Assembly (NCBI RefSeq): GCF_010499245.1
Contig: NZ_JAAGOW010000001.1
Coordinates: 3,472,001-3,536,000 of the forward strand
Direction of reading: 5' to 3'
Source of the DNA: Variovorax sp. WS11
GTDB lineage: Bacteria > Pseudomonadota > Gammaproteobacteria > Burkholderiales > Burkholderiaceae_C
DNA: 64,000 nt
Shown here: in pieces, positions 1 to 9,640 of the stretch
How positions within the stretch are numbered: position 1 is the stretch's first letter
Layout: every line of letters begins with the position of its first letter
Translations under genes and position numbers: made by a program
Notes under the pieces: generated by a model
What the model was told of the DNA's origin: nothing
The model's database searches: none
What the model saw: only the letters and a program-made list of their open reading frames with translations

Positions 1-228
1 GCCGACACCGGCGTGCGCGTCAACTGCGTGACGCCGGCGGCGGTGAAGACGGCGATCTTCGACCAGATGACGCCGGAGCACATCGCCTTCATGCTCTCGA
101 AGATCCCGATGGGCCGCTTCGGCACGGTGGAGGAGGTCGCCGCCCTGGTAGGCTGGCTTTGCACCGAAGATTGCTCTTTTTCCACGGGCGCCGTGTTCGA
201 CCTCTCGGGCGGCCGCTCCACCTACTAG
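1..228 (+). CDS. SDR-family oxidoreductase, C-terminal part
   Basis: This is the last 75 codons of a short-chain dehydrogenase/reductase whose catalytic part lies before the window. The reading frame is open from base 1 to a TAG at 226-228. Visible SDR traits are the GVRVNCVTPAAV segment that follows the active site in this family, the variable substrate loop after it, and the typical C-terminal end with TGAVFDLSGGRSTY. The gene ends 22 bases before an FAH-family hydrolase. SDR plus FAH pairs of this kind occur in the non-phosphorylated L-fuconate/L-rhamnonate route, where the SDR oxidises a 2-keto-3-deoxy acid to the diketo acid that the hydrolase splits. That role is inferred from context only. 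Confidence 0.85.
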   Translation, partial: ADTGVRVNCVTPAAVKTAIFDQMTPEHIAFMLSKIPMGRFGTVEEVAALVGWLCTEDCSFSTGAVFDLSGGRSTY

Positions 229-250
229 TCTTGCAAGAAGAAAGGACCTC

Positions 251-1099
251 ATGAAACTCGTTCGCTACGGCAACCCCGGCAAGGAGAAGCCCGGCCTCAT
301 CGACGACAACGGCCAGCTGCGCGACCTGAGCGCGGTCGTCAAGGACATCGGCCCCGAGCAGCTCGGCGACGCCGCGCTCGCCAAGCTGCGCAAGCAGAAG
401 CTCGAGAAGCTGCCGCTGGTCAGGGGCAAGCCGCGCTTCGGCTGCCCGGTCGCGGGCGTGGGCAAGTTCATCGCCATCGGCCTCAACTACGCCGACCACG
501 CGGCCGAGTCGGGCTTGCCGATCCCGGCCGAGCCGGTGGTCTTCACGAAGGCCATCAGCTGCATCCAGGGCCCGAACGATCCGGTCATGCTGCCCAAGGG
601 CTCGGTTAAGAGCGACTGGGAAGTGGAGCTGGGCGTGGTGATCGGCGCGACCGCGCGCTACGTCTCGCAGAAGAGCGCGCTCGACTTCGTGGCCGGCTAC
701 TGCGTGATCAACGACGTGAGCGAGCGCGAATACCAGATCGAGCGCGGCGGCACCTGGGACAAGGGCAAGGGCTGCGACACCTTCGGCCCCATCGGCCCCT
801 GGCTGGTGACGCGCGACGAGGTGGCCAACCCCCAGAAGCTGTCGATGTGGCTCGACCTCAACGGCAAGCGCATGCAGACCGGCAGCACCAAGACCATGAT
901 CTTCAACGTGGCCAAGATCGTGAGCTACGTGAGCCAGTTCATGACCCTGATGCCCGGCGACGTGATCACCACCGGCACCCCGCCCGGCGTGGGGCTGGGC
1001 ATGAAGCCGCCGCTCTACCTCAAGAAGGGCGACGTGATGACGCTGGGCATCGAAGGCCTGGGCGAACAGCGCCAGGAAGTGGTCGCCTTCAAGGCCTGA
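251..1099 (+). CDS. FAH-family diketo-acid hydrolase (possibly 2,4-diketo-3-deoxy-L-fuconate/rhamnonate hydrolase)
   Basis: The 282-residue protein has an N-terminal lid region of about 70 residues and the FAH fold after it. Family marks are IGLNYADHAAESG, the metal-binding DWEVELGVVIG, GYCVINDVSEREYQ, GKGCDTFGPIGPWLV and GDVITTGTPPGVG. FAH enzymes use a divalent metal to cleave or hydrate beta-diketo acids. The long insert around GGTWDKGKGCDTFGP and the length match the sugar-acid diketo hydrolases better than fumarylpyruvate hydrolase. An AAAGGA ribosome site lies just before the ATG. With the upstream SDR gene the likely products are pyruvate and a hydroxyacid such as lactate; this is inferred. 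Confidence 0.88.
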   Translation: MKLVRYGNPGKEKPGLIDDNGQLRDLSAVVKDIGPEQLGDAALAKLRKQKLEKLPLVRGKPRFGCPVAGVGKFIAIGLNYADHAAESGLPIPAEPVVFTKAISCIQGPNDPVMLPKGSVKSDWEVELGVVIGATARYVSQKSALDFVAGYCVINDVSEREYQIERGGTWDKGKGCDTFGPIGPWLVTRDEVANPQKLSMWLDLNGKRMQTGSTKTMIFNVAKIVSYVSQFMTLMPGDVITTGTPPGVGLGMKPPLYLKKGDVMTLGIEGLGEQRQEVVAFKA

Positions 1100-1116
1100 A
1101 GGCGGGTCCCCGCAGG

Positions 1117-1142
1117 AACGGCGGCCCGGCGGCCGCCGTTTC

Positions 1143-1147
<5 letters not shown>
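1117..1147 (+). terminator. Hairpin between convergent FAH gene and mmsA
   Basis: A perfect 9-bp inverted repeat, AACGGCGGC at 1117-1125 and GCCGCCGTT at 1132-1140, is followed by TCTTATTT. It lies between the stops of two convergent genes and can serve both directions, though the T tract is weak on either side. Confidence 0.6.
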
Positions 1148-2669
<1,522 letters not shown>

Positions 2670-2750
2670 GGCGAGGTCCTGTTGCGGGTGCTGGAAGTTC
2701 CGCGAGTCTAGGAAGGGCCACGCCTTCTGCCAAGGCGCCAGGGTTGAACT

Positions 2751-2774
2751 GATTGTTCGCTATCGTGAACAATC
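2751..2774. promoter_or_regulatory. LysR-type operator between mmsA and lysR
   Basis: GATTGTTC at 2751-2758 and GAACAATC at 2767-2774 form a perfect 8-bp inverted repeat around GCTATCGT. The inner bases are also nearly symmetric. It ends only 6 bases before the lysR ATG and has the T-N11-A character of LysR sites. This placement suggests autorepression plus control of the divergent mmsA. Confidence 0.75.
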
Positions 2775-2780
2775 CACCCC

Positions 2781-3719
2781 ATGGATGCCAAAAATATCGA
2801 GCTGCTCTGGACCCATCTCCACTGGCTGACCGTGCTGGCGCAGCAGGGCAGCTACACGGCAGCGGCCGCCCGGCTGGGCGTGAGCAAGGCCGCGATGAGC
2901 CAGCGCATTGCCGAGCTGGAGCGCGCGGCGGGCGTGCCGCTGGTGCGCCGCACCACCCGCAGCGTGCGCCTGACCGAGGCCGGCCAGCGGCTGGTGGACG
3001 ACACGCGCGCACCCTTCGAGCAGATCGCCCACAGCTTCGCCGGCGTGCGCGACCTGGCCGGCGTGCCGCGCGGCCTCTTGCGGGTGACGGCGCCGGTGGC
3101 CTTCGCGCGCCAGCAGCTGGTGCCGCGGGTCGCGGACTTCCTGCGCGCCAACCCGGAAGTGCGGCTGGCGCTGGATCTCTCGGACCGGCTGAGCGCGCTG
3201 GCGGTGGAAGGCTTCGACCTCGCGATCCGGCATGCGGCCTCGGTGCCCGATACGCACGTGGCCTGGCAGCTGTGCGCCACGCGCTCGGTACTGGTCGCGA
3301 GCCGCGCCTACCTGCGCCGCCGCCCCGCGCTGCAGACGCCGCAAGAGCTGTCGCAGCACGACTGCCTGCACTACCCGCGCGCGCAGGACACGCCGGCCTG
3401 GACGCTGGAATCGTCGAACGGGCGCCGCGCCGCCGAGCGCGTGACTATCCCGGTCGCCGGCCCCTTTGCCGCCAACAACAGCGAGGCCCTGCGCGACGCG
3501 GCACTGGCCGGACTCGGCATCGCGCTGGTGCCCGACTTCAGCGCCCAGGCCGCACTGCAGGCCGGCAAGCTGGTGCAGGTGCTGCCGCAGTGGACGCCGG
3601 TGGGCGCCTTCGCCGGCCAGCTCTATGCCGTGCGCCCCTACGCCAGCCATGTGCCGCGGGCGGTGACGGTGTTCGTGGCGTGGCTGAGGGAGGCGCTGAA
3701 GGATGGCTTTGCGGCTTGA
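2781..3719 (+). CDS. LysR-family transcriptional regulator (mmsA-divergent)
   Basis: A 312-residue LysR regulator. The N-terminal winged helix-turn-helix is clear in GSYTAAAARLGVSKAAMSQRIAELERAAG followed by the wing with RTTRSVRLTEAG; the rest is the periplasmic-binding-like effector domain. It starts at an ATG 6 bases after a palindromic operator, leaving no room for a normal Shine-Dalgarno site, so the message may be leaderless. It probably controls mmsA and itself in response to a valine- or semialdehyde-related metabolite. The effector cannot be read from the sequence. Confidence 0.92.
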   Translation: MDAKNIELLWTHLHWLTVLAQQGSYTAAAARLGVSKAAMSQRIAELERAAGVPLVRRTTRSVRLTEAGQRLVDDTRAPFEQIAHSFAGVRDLAGVPRGLLRVTAPVAFARQQLVPRVADFLRANPEVRLALDLSDRLSALAVEGFDLAIRHAASVPDTHVAWQLCATRSVLVASRAYLRRRPALQTPQELSQHDCLHYPRAQDTPAWTLESSNGRRAAERVTIPVAGPFAANNSEALRDAALAGLGIALVPDFSAQAALQAGKLVQVLPQWTPVGAFAGQLYAVRPYASHVPRAVTVFVAWLREALKDGFAA

Positions 3720-3906
3720 ACCACGAATTTCCTGCCCACGGAATGAACCCATGTCGCCTGCAGTCGCCGTGCGCTGCGCTGCGCCATGACAGCAGCCACG
3801 ATGGCGTTCAGAATGGCGATCGCCACTGTCCAAGGAGGAGCCGGCCCTACCACCGGCGCTGCGCGACGTGCTGCGGCTCACAGGCCGCGACGCCCAGGAG
3901 TCGCTC

Positions 3907-6723
3907 ATGACGAAACGCAAGGATGAGGAAACGCTGCCGCGCCCGCCGTGTCGGCCTTTCGAGCGGCGGGCCGAAGCCTTGCTGCGCGAGCACGCCGACC
4001 TGCTGGATCTCACGCACGACGCCATGATCGTGCGCGACATGGAAGCATCGATCACCTACTGGAACCGCGGCGCCGAGCAGATGTATGGATGGACGGCCGA
4101 AGAGGCGCTCGGCCAGTCCGCGCCCGAGCTGCTGAAGACCCTCTCTGCCGTGCCGCTCGAGCAGATCGAATCGCAGGTGCTGCGCACTGGACGCTGGGAA
4201 GGCGAGCTGGTGCATCACCGGCGAAACGGAACGCCGGTGGTCGTGGAGAGCCGCCTGGCATTGCAGCGAAACGAGCGGGGCGAGCCGGTGGCGATCCTTG
4301 CGACCAATACCGACATCACCCAGCACAAACGGGCCGAGGAGGCCCGGCAGGATCTCGAGGAGCAGTGGCGCGCTGCCTTCGAGGCGAATCCCACGATGTA
4401 CTTCATCATCGATGCGGCCGGCGCGATCCTGTCGGTGAATCCCGTCGGCGCAGAGCAGCTGGGTTGGCGCGTGAGCCAGCTGGTCGGCCAGCCGGTGCTG
4501 AACGTGTTCCACGAAGCCGATCGGGAATTCGTCCAGGGAAATGCCGAGGAGGCTTTCCGGCAGCCGGGGCGCGTGATGCGCTGGAAGGCGCGCAAGGTCC
4601 GCAAGGACGGCACGCTGCTGTGGGTCCGGGAGTCGGCCAACGCGGTCGTGCTGCGCAGCGGGCCGGTGCTGCTCGTGGCGTGCGAGGACATCACCGAGCG
4701 CAAGCACGCCGAGGAGGCGTTGCGCGAGAGCGAGGAGCGCTTTCGCACGCTGGTGAAGTTCTCTTTCGACGTGTACTGGGAGAGCGACGCCGAGCATCGC
4801 TTCACCCGGCAGGAGTACTCCGCCAGGTTCGACCGCGCGCCGGCGGCGGGCTCGGAAATCGGCAAGACGCGGTGGGAAGTGCCCTATCTGGAGCCGGACG
4901 AGGAGGCCTGGCGCCAGCACCGCGCAGCGCTCGATGCCCATGTCCCGTTCCGCGACTTCGAGCTCGCCCGGGCGACGTCCGACGGCGGCATACGCCATGT
5001 GTCGGTATCGGGGCTGCCGATGTTCGACGAGGCGGGGCGCTTCACGGGCTACCGGGGCGTCGGGCGCGACATCACCGAGCGCAAGCGCGCCGAAGAGGCG
5101 CTGCGCGCGCACCTGGGATTCCTGGAAAGCATGAACCGCGTCAACCGCGCGATGCAGGGGACCAACGACCTCGAGAAGATGATGAGCGATGTGCTCGATG
5201 TGGTCCTCGACATCTTTGCCTGCGACCGGGCATGGCTCACCTATCCGTGCGATCCGGAGGCTGACTCATGGCGCATGGTCATGGAACAGACGCGGCCCGA
5301 GTTTCCCGGCGCATTCAGGCTCGGCGCCGAGCTGCCCCTCGATGCGGAAGTCGCCACGGTGTTCCGGACGGCGCGCGCTGCGGGCGGTGCCGTGCCCTTC
5401 GGTCCTGGCTGGGAGCTCCAGGTGTCGGCGCAGCTCGCGGAGCGTTTCAGCATCCGGTCCGTGCTCGCCATGGCGCTGTACCCCAAGGGCGATCAGCCTT
5501 ACCTCTTCGGGCTGCACCAGTGCTCACGCCCGCGCACCTGGACGGCGCAGGAGAGGCGGCTGTTCGAGGAGATCGGGCATCGGCTGTCCGACGCGCTCAC
5601 CAGTCTTCTCATCTTCCGCAGTCTGCGCGAAAGCGAGTATTTGACGCGGCAGGTGTTCGAGAGCGCCTCCGATGGCGTGGCCGTGATCGGCCGGGACTAC
5701 CGTTATCAAAGGGTCAACGAGGTCTACGGCCGCACTTGGAGGACGCCGGCGGAGGCGATCGTCGGCACGCATGTCGCCGATGTACTCGGGAGCGACTTCT
5801 TCGAGCGCGCCGTGAAGCCGAGCCTCGACCGCTGTTTTGACGGGGAGCAGTTCACCTTCGCGGAATGGTCCACGACCGAACTGGGGCGCATCTACCTGTC
5901 GGTGTCCTACTCGCCGCTGCGGCTCGGCTCGGAGCGCCCGGAGGCTGCGCTCGTGATCACGCGCGACCTCACGCACCACATCCTCGCGTCGGAGGCCCTG
6001 CGCGAGGCGCAGGCAGCGCTTGCGCGGGTCAACCGCGTGACCACGCTCGGCGTGCTCGCGGCCTCGATCGCGCACGAGGTCAACCAGCCGCTGGGGGCCA
6101 TGGCCGCGAGCGCCGGATCCTGCGCGCGCTGGCTCGCGGCCCAGCCGCCCGAGATCGAAAAGGCGCAGCGTTCGCTCGAGCGCATTGCCAGGGACGGCAA
6201 GCGCGCGAGCGAGGTCATCGACCGCATCCGCGCCCTGGTCATGCGCCAGCCGCCGCGGCGGGACCGCGTCGACCTCAACCAGATCATCCTCGACGTGATT
6301 GCGTTCACTCGCGACCAGATGCGCCGCAACGACATCGCGCTCGAGAGCACGCTGGCCGAGGGCCTGTCGCCCGTGTGGGGCGACAGGGTGCAGCTCCAGC
6401 AGGTGGTCGTCAACCTGATCGTCAACGCCATCGAGGCCATGAGCGCGCCCGGCGATCGCCCGCGACAGCTGGTCATCGGCGCGAGCGAAGCGGAGGGCGG
6501 GGTGTGCGTCGAGGTGCGCGACACGGGCCCCGGCATCGCGTCCGACATCTCGGACAAGCTCTTCGAGCCCTTCCATACCTCCAAGGCGCAGGGCATCGGC
6601 ATGGGGCTGTCGATCAGCCGCTCGATCATCGAGGCCCACGGCGGCCAGCTCTGGACCGCGCCGAACCTGCCCCACGGCGCCGTGTTCCAGTTTTCGCTGC
6701 CGGTCGGGCAACGGGAGCCGTAG
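3907..6723 (+). CDS. Multi-PAS sensor histidine kinase (FixL/StyS type)
   Basis: The 938-residue soluble kinase has no clear membrane segment. Order of domains: PAS/PAC at about residues 30-140, a second and third PAS/PAC to about 400, a GAF-like region at about 410-570, a fourth PAS to about 690, then HisKA with the phospho-acceptor His723 in ASIAHEVNQPLG and a HATPase with NLIVNAIEAM, DTGPGIA and GIGMGLSISRSI. I prefer the ATG at 3907 because AGGAG lies 6 bases before it; an in-frame GTG at 3868 would add 13 residues. The stop overlaps the start of the FixJ-like regulator (TAGTG), so the pair is translationally coupled. Four sensory modules suggest integration of redox, oxygen or small-molecule cues; the ligand is unknown. 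Confidence 0.92.
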   Translation: MTKRKDEETLPRPPCRPFERRAEALLREHADLLDLTHDAMIVRDMEASITYWNRGAEQMYGWTAEEALGQSAPELLKTLSAVPLEQIESQVLRTGRWEGELVHHRRNGTPVVVESRLALQRNERGEPVAILATNTDITQHKRAEEARQDLEEQWRAAFEANPTMYFIIDAAGAILSVNPVGAEQLGWRVSQLVGQPVLNVFHEADREFVQGNAEEAFRQPGRVMRWKARKVRKDGTLLWVRESANAVVLRSGPVLLVACEDITERKHAEEALRESEERFRTLVKFSFDVYWESDAEHRFTRQEYSARFDRAPAAGSEIGKTRWEVPYLEPDEEAWRQHRAALDAHVPFRDFELARATSDGGIRHVSVSGLPMFDEAGRFTGYRGVGRDITERKRAEEALRAHLGFLESMNRVNRAMQGTNDLEKMMSDVLDVVLDIFACDRAWLTYPCDPEADSWRMVMEQTRPEFPGAFRLGAELPLDAEVATVFRTARAAGGAVPFGPGWELQVSAQLAERFSIRSVLAMALYPKGDQPYLFGLHQCSRPRTWTAQERRLFEEIGHRLSDALTSLLIFRSLRESEYLTRQVFESASDGVAVIGRDYRYQRVNEVYGRTWRTPAEAIVGTHVADVLGSDFFERAVKPSLDRCFDGEQFTFAEWSTTELGRIYLSVSYSPLRLGSERPEAALVITRDLTHHILASEALREAQAALARVNRVTTLGVLAASIAHEVNQPLGAMAASAGSCARWLAAQPPEIEKAQRSLERIARDGKRASEVIDRIRALVMRQPPRRDRVDLNQIILDVIAFTRDQMRRNDIALESTLAEGLSPVWGDRVQLQQVVVNLIVNAIEAMSAPGDRPRQLVIGASEAEGGVCVEVRDTGPGIASDISDKLFEPFHTSKAQGIGMGLSISRSIIEAHGGQLWTAPNLPHGAVFQFSLPVGQREP

Positions 6724-7349
6724 TGGCAACCGAGCGGCCCGTCGTTTTCGTGGTCGACGACGACCTGGCGATGCGCGAGGCGCTCCAGGATCTCCTCGCC
6801 TCCGTCGGCATGGACGTGCGGGTTTTCGCCTCGACGCAGGCGTTCATGCAGGCGCAGCGCCCGGACGCGCCCGGCTGCCTGGTGCTCGACGTGCGGCTGC
6901 CCGGCGCCAGCGGATTGAGCTTCCAGGAAGAGCTCCCGCGGGCGGGCGTCGACCTGCCGGTGATCTTCATCACCGGGCACGGCGACATTCCGATGACGGT
7001 GCGCGCCATGAAGGCCGGCGCCGTCGAGTTCCTGAGCAAGCCCTTCCGCGACCAGGAGCTGCTCGATGCGATCGATGCCGCGATCGAGCGGCACCGCGCG
7101 CAGCGCCGCGAGACGGCGCTCGTTGCGGCGCTGCGGCAACGCTACGCCGCGCTCACCCAGCGGGAGCGCGAGGTCATGGCGCTGGTGAGTGCCGGGCGCG
7201 TGAACAAGCAGATCGCGGCCGACCTGGGCATCAGCGAGGCCACCGTCAAGGTCCATCGCGGGCAGATCATGCGCAAGATGCAGACGACGTCCCTGGCGCA
7301 GCTCGTGCGCTTCGCGGACACGCTCGGCCTTTCCGATTCGAAACCCTAG
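6723..7349 (+). CDS. FixJ/NarL-type response regulator
   Basis: A 208-residue two-domain regulator starting at GTG 6723, which overlaps the last base of the kinase stop codon. The receiver has the acidic VVDDD, the phospho-acceptor Asp56 in VLDVRLPG, and the conserved lysine in FLSKPF. The output domain is a LuxR-type helix-turn-helix: LTQREREVMALVSAGRVNKQ, then ISEATVKVHRGQIMRKM. It is almost certainly the partner of the kinase just upstream. The frame stays open far upstream of 6723, but the sequence before it is the kinase in another frame. Confidence 0.93.
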   Translation: MATERPVVFVVDDDLAMREALQDLLASVGMDVRVFASTQAFMQAQRPDAPGCLVLDVRLPGASGLSFQEELPRAGVDLPVIFITGHGDIPMTVRAMKAGAVEFLSKPFRDQELLDAIDAAIERHRAQRRETALVAALRQRYAALTQREREVMALVSAGRVNKQIAADLGISEATVKVHRGQIMRKMQTTSLAQLVRFADTLGLSDSKP

Positions 7350-7462
7350 GTGGGCTAGGCGCCTAAACCAAAGTCGTAGAGCGCGCGACGCATGTGCAAT
7401 GGTCTTGCGCGCGCGATCGGCCTAGTCTTGCGCCAATGCTCAAGACCCACCAAAAAATCCAA

Positions 7463-7843
7463 ATGCCCAACCAACCGACCGTAGCGATCGTGGACGACGA
7501 TGCGTCGGTTCGCGACACCACGAAGGACCTGCTCGACTCCGCCGGCTTGTCCTCCGCCACCTTCGACTCGGCCGAGAGCTTCCTGCAATCGAAGGGCACC
7601 TGCGCCATCCGGTGCCTCGTCGCCGACATGCGCATGCCGGGGATGACCGGGCTCGAGCTGTACAGCCACCTGGCCTCCTCCGGCACCCCGATTCCCACGA
7701 TCCTGATCACCGCCTACTCCGACGAACAGGCGTGCGTGCGCGCCTTGGAGACGGGCGTGACCTGCTTTCTCACCAAGCCCTTCCGTCCGGAAGACCTCCT
7801 CGCCTGCATCGAGACCGCCCTGCGCGAATGCGATCCTGCCTGA
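7463..7843 (+). CDS. Receiver-only response regulator
   Basis: The 126-residue protein is a single FixJ-like receiver and ends right after it, with no DNA-binding domain. IVDDD, Asp55 in VADMRMPG and LTKPF give a full set of phosphotransfer residues. In-frame ATGs at 7394 and 7436 are possible starts, but the fold begins at MPNQPTVAIVDDD. It lies 113 bases after the FixJ-like gene, so it may be a phosphate sink or a relay protein for the same kinase. A 10-bp palindrome (TAGGC/GCCTA, 7356-7365) lies in the gap. Confidence 0.88.
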   Translation: MPNQPTVAIVDDDASVRDTTKDLLDSAGLSSATFDSAESFLQSKGTCAIRCLVADMRMPGMTGLELYSHLASSGTPIPTILITAYSDEQACVRALETGVTCFLTKPFRPEDLLACIETALRECDPA

Positions 7844-7878
7844 GGTGCAAGACCTTGTTTCCTGGCCGCTTCATTGCA

Positions 7879-8127
7879 ATGAACCAAGACGACACCGCCA
7901 TGCACGCCGCCCCCGATTCATCCGTTGCACAGTCCGCCTTCGAGCTGCGCTTTCCCTCTCTCAGCGGCACGGGCCGCGCCCTGTCGTTTCCCTGCGATGC
8001 CAGCGGCACGGTGCACATGGACGGCTTGAGCGCACGGGCGCTGAACAACTATCTTCTTGCGCGCGCACTGACGGGGCGCGAATACGGGTGGCCCAGCGTG
8101 CAGGCCTCGTGCCAGGTGCAAAGCTGA
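7879..8127 (+). CDS. Small hypothetical protein, 82 residues
   Basis: A small soluble protein with no membrane segment or metal motif. It contains FELRFPSLSGTGRALSFPC and a second half with SARALNNYLLARALTGREY. The style recalls small orphan proteins I associate with two-component loci of Burkholderiales, but I cannot assign a family or function. Codon use follows the local high third-position G+C, which supports it as real. It lies between a receiver-only protein and a degenerate regulator, so a role in that signalling group is plausible. Confidence 0.6.
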   Translation: MNQDDTAMHAAPDSSVAQSAFELRFPSLSGTGRALSFPCDASGTVHMDGLSARALNNYLLARALTGREYGWPSVQASCQVQS

Positions 8128-8146
8128 ACAACGCAGGAGCAAGGCG

Positions 8147-8764
8147 ATGAACGATCGATCTGCCGAAATCCCGGGTGGCGGGGTGTCGTTCCAGCATCCG
8201 GCGCTCCTTGCGTCGCTTGCGGACGAACAAGACGCGGCGGAGGCCGACCGCGCAGTGACGGTCATCATCGGCGTCGCCTCGCCCGCGCTTCTGTGCAGCC
8301 TCGAATCGCTCGTGAGCGGCATCGAGGGCCTGGCTTTCGGGTGCTCGGCGCCCACCACGGACCGTTTGCTCGCCTGCTGCATGGAGGCCGGGGACTGCAT
8401 CGCGCTGGTGGACCCGGCCCTCGGTCCGCAAGGGCTGCGCGCTTTCATGCAATTGCTCCGCATGATGGCGGCCGGAGTGCGCGTCGTGCTCATCAGCGAC
8501 ATGAATTCGCCGCACATGCTGCGGGAGGCGATCCGGTGGGGCGCCAGCGGATTTGTCGAGAAGACGGCCCCGCCCGCCGAGATCCGCGCCGCGCTGGTCG
8601 CCGCCGCCCGCTCGGAACGCTACCTTTCGCCGCGGATGGCGGAGGACCTGGCCGATTCCTTCGTGCTGCGGGACCTGACCCCCCGCGAGAGGAATGCGCT
8701 TGCCGTCCTGACGCGCGGCGACTGCAACAAGCTCATCAGCTCATTGCACCCGAATTGGCAGTGA
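8147..8764 (+). CDS. Degenerate NarL-like response regulator with disrupted output domain
   Basis: 205 residues with a good ribosome site (GGAGCAAGG). The first two thirds are a receiver-like fold: an aspartate is kept in ALVDPALGPQG and a lysine in GFVEKTAPP, but the acidic pair near the start is missing (VIIGVASPAL), so phosphorylation is doubtful. A LuxR-type output domain begins at LTPRERNALAVLTRGDCNK and then goes out of frame. An 8-bp near-tandem duplication (AGCTCATC then AGCTCATT at 8730-8745) can explain the shift: removing 8 bases gives NKLIAPELAVTAHLT, close to the expected helix-turn-helix, though part of the recognition helix still seems lost. The gene is probably decayed or acts without DNA binding. 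Confidence 0.7.
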   Translation: MNDRSAEIPGGGVSFQHPALLASLADEQDAAEADRAVTVIIGVASPALLCSLESLVSGIEGLAFGCSAPTTDRLLACCMEAGDCIALVDPALGPQGLRAFMQLLRMMAAGVRVVLISDMNSPHMLREAIRWGASGFVEKTAPPAEIRAALVAAARSERYLSPRMAEDLADSFVLRDLTPRERNALAVLTRGDCNKLISSLHPNWQ

Positions 8765-8773
8765 CGGCCCATC

Positions 8774-9532
8774 TCACAGCGGCGTCGGCCGCCCCGGCAG
8801 CGTCATGCGGCCGCGCGCACGCAGGCTCTCGATGAGCCGCAGCTCCATCTGCGCCACCTGGTCGTTCGCATCGAGCGCAAGGCAGCGCCGGTAGCGCGCC
8901 TCGGCCTCTTCCAGGCGGCCCATCTCGATCAGCGCGAAGCCCTGGCCGCGCAGGGCGCGGGTCTGGTGGCGGACCCGCTCGTCGTCCAGGGAGAAGGCGG
9001 TCGCGCGCTCGGCCTCGGTGAAGACCTCGAGCGCCTTCGTCCAGCTCTTGTCGATCTGGTAGGTGTGGCCGAGCTCGGAGCGGAACTGGGCGTTGGCCGG
9101 CGCGAGCTCGATCGCGCGTTCGAGCGCGCGGCGCGCGTCGGGGATGCGCTGGAGCTCCACCAGCGCATAGCCCTTGAGGTACTCGGCGTGGCTCCAGGTC
9201 GGGCCGACGTCGATCGCGCTCCGGCGATCGTTCGCCGCCTGGACCATGTAGTGGAGGCTTTCGGCCTGCGTGCGTGCGCTGTAGATGCGCGCCTTGCTGT
9301 CGCGGTAGCGGGCCTCGAAGCGGCCGATCAGGCCGTCGAGCACCTGCAGGCCCTCCGCGGGCTTGCGCTGCTTGACCAGCAGGCCGGCCTTCTCGAAGTC
9401 GGCCAGGTCCTCGGCCTGCGCCGCCTGCGCCGCCTGCGCAATGGGCGGCTGCGGGCCCGTGCCCGGGCCGCTCGCGCAGCCCGAGGCAAGAACGATGAGG
9501 GCCATGGCCGGCGCCAGCAGCACTTTGATCAT
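8774..9532 (-). CDS. TPR-repeat outer-membrane lipoprotein
   Basis: The 252-residue protein begins MIKVLLAPAMALIVLASGC, a lipoprotein signal with lipobox LASGC and Cys19. The mature part carries tetratricopeptide-like helices, for example AEYLKGYALVELQRIPDARR, NAQFRSELGHTYQIDKSW and GFALIEMGRLEEAEARY. A longer frame starts at 9616, but only the ATG at 9532 puts the signal peptide at the N-terminus. It is convergent with the degenerate regulator and divergent from gntR. Such lipoproteins usually act as periplasmic scaffolds; the partner is unknown. Confidence 0.85.
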   Translation of the reverse strand: MIKVLLAPAMALIVLASGCASGPGTGPQPPIAQAAQAAQAEDLADFEKAGLLVKQRKPAEGLQVLDGLIGRFEARYRDSKARIYSARTQAESLHYMVQAANDRRSAIDVGPTWSHAEYLKGYALVELQRIPDARRALERAIELAPANAQFRSELGHTYQIDKSWTKALEVFTEAERATAFSLDDERVRHQTRALRGQGFALIEMGRLEEAEARYRRCLALDANDQVAQMELRLIESLRARGRMTLPGRPTPL

Positions 9533-9604
9533 GGATCGCGCAGAGCTTAGCGGAAGCGCCGGGCCGGCGGGAGCTTCGTCGAATGGCGGCCTTGAAATGT
9601 CCCA

Positions 9605-9633
9605 TTGACAGAACATTCGAAGTGTTCAACGAT
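9605..9633 (+). promoter_or_regulatory. gntR promoter with internal operator
   Basis: TTGACA (9605-9610) is followed after exactly 17 bases by AACGAT, a weak -10. The spacer holds the inverted repeat GAACA (9611-9615) and TGTTC (9623-9627). A regulator bound there would block polymerase directly, which fits autorepression by the GntR protein encoded a few bases downstream. Confidence 0.55.
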
Positions 9634-9640
9634 GCCGTCC

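Noticed and set aside
3720..3906. Gene between lysR and the sensor kinase
   Set aside because: The in-frame GTG at 3868 lacks a ribosome site at proper distance and adds only 13 residues; no separate frame has coding character.
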